Program-made: the position numbers and the translations under genes
Source of the DNA: Doris montereyensis
Lineage: Eukaryota; Mollusca; Gastropoda; Nudibranchia; Dorididae
Assembly (NCBI GenBank): GCA_037039925.1
Contig: JAXRKP010000459.1
Coordinates: 187,501 to 251,500, forward strand
Length of the DNA stretch: 64,000 nucleotides
Reading direction: 5' to 3'
The notes under the pieces: model-generated
Databases searched by the model: none
Seen by the model: the letters and a program-made list of their open reading frames with translations, nothing else
Told to the model about the DNA's origin: nothing
Part shown: positions 63,795 through 64,000 of the stretch, one piece after another
Numbering within the stretch: the first letter of the stretch is position 1
Layout of the letters: each line of letters begins with the position of its first letter

Positions 63795-64000
63795 CTATAG
63801 GGCCAGAGCTTATCCCGGTTTCTATAGCGTGAAGTGGAACAGGTGATAATAATCACCTCCTGGATAGGACGTTAGTCTGGCGCAGGTTTTTACTCCCAAG
63901 CTAGTGCTTGGACCCATTTTGCACCTGGGTTGAGTGGGAAAACTTCATGTTAAGTGTCTTTCCCAAGGAACACAACCTTGTGCCTGGCATTGCCAGATTC
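63795..64000 (-). mobile_element. SINE, GCTGCTGGACTT family, reverse orientation, cut by window edge
   Basis: The reverse complement of GAGCTTATCCCGGTTTCTAT ... CTTTCCCAAGGAACACAACC matches the 58540-58805 body and tail. The head lies beyond the window. Confidence 0.85.

Overview
The window is animal nuclear DNA: AT-rich and intron-rich, packed with microsatellites, long-unit tandem arrays, tRNA-derived SINEs and non-LTR retrotransposon debris. The conserved genes are metazoan. Repeat style and gene content suggest a lophotrochozoan, most likely a gastropod mollusc; this is inference, not proof.

Layout. (1) 1-6941, minus: the 5' part of a gene for a type II membrane protein with a charged, repeat-bearing stem. 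It runs into the start of an FkbM-like methyltransferase domain cut by the window edge. Its large exon carries three single-base frame breaks, each at a four-base homopolymer. Its first intron holds a GA/GACA microsatellite, a 1.8-kb minisatellite and a decayed LINE. (2) 7070-23900: no convincing host gene. It holds tandem arrays (49-, 57-, 12-, about 41-, 25- and 57-bp units, one of which reverses orientation twice), SINEs, LINE scraps and a diverged repeat pair. (3) 23910-47675, minus: a complete 11-exon DBT gene (lipoamide acyltransferase, E2 of the branched-chain alpha-keto acid dehydrogenase complex), 498 codons, every splice junction in phase and no lesion. Its introns host two broken repeat-type coding sequences (one DUF7869-like inside a candidate 5-kb terminal-inverted-repeat element), a mariner-type MITE, a foldback element, SINEs and a duplicated 28-bp array. 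(4) 47700-51000: divergent intergenic region with a CR1-like LINE fragment ending in a 530-bp (AAT)n array, and two copies of a repeat whose reverse strand carries a hammerhead-like core. (5) 51005 to the right edge, plus: NEK8, a ciliary NIMA-related kinase with C-terminal RCC1 repeats. The kinase part and the first RCC1 blade are present; the rest lies outside. The catalytic-loop and activation-segment exon region (56.0-57.5 kb) is scrambled by partial duplications and TTC expansion. A nearly full-length RTE-like LINE sits antisense in a later intron.

The host genes do not form a pathway: DBT acts in mitochondrial branched-chain amino acid breakdown, NEK8 at the cilium, and the FkbM-type protein probably in the Golgi. 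The best leads for something undescribed are the DUF7869 element with inverted termini, the perfect 107-bp palindrome in NEK8 intron 1, the twice-inverted minisatellite, and the mosaic duplication in NEK8.
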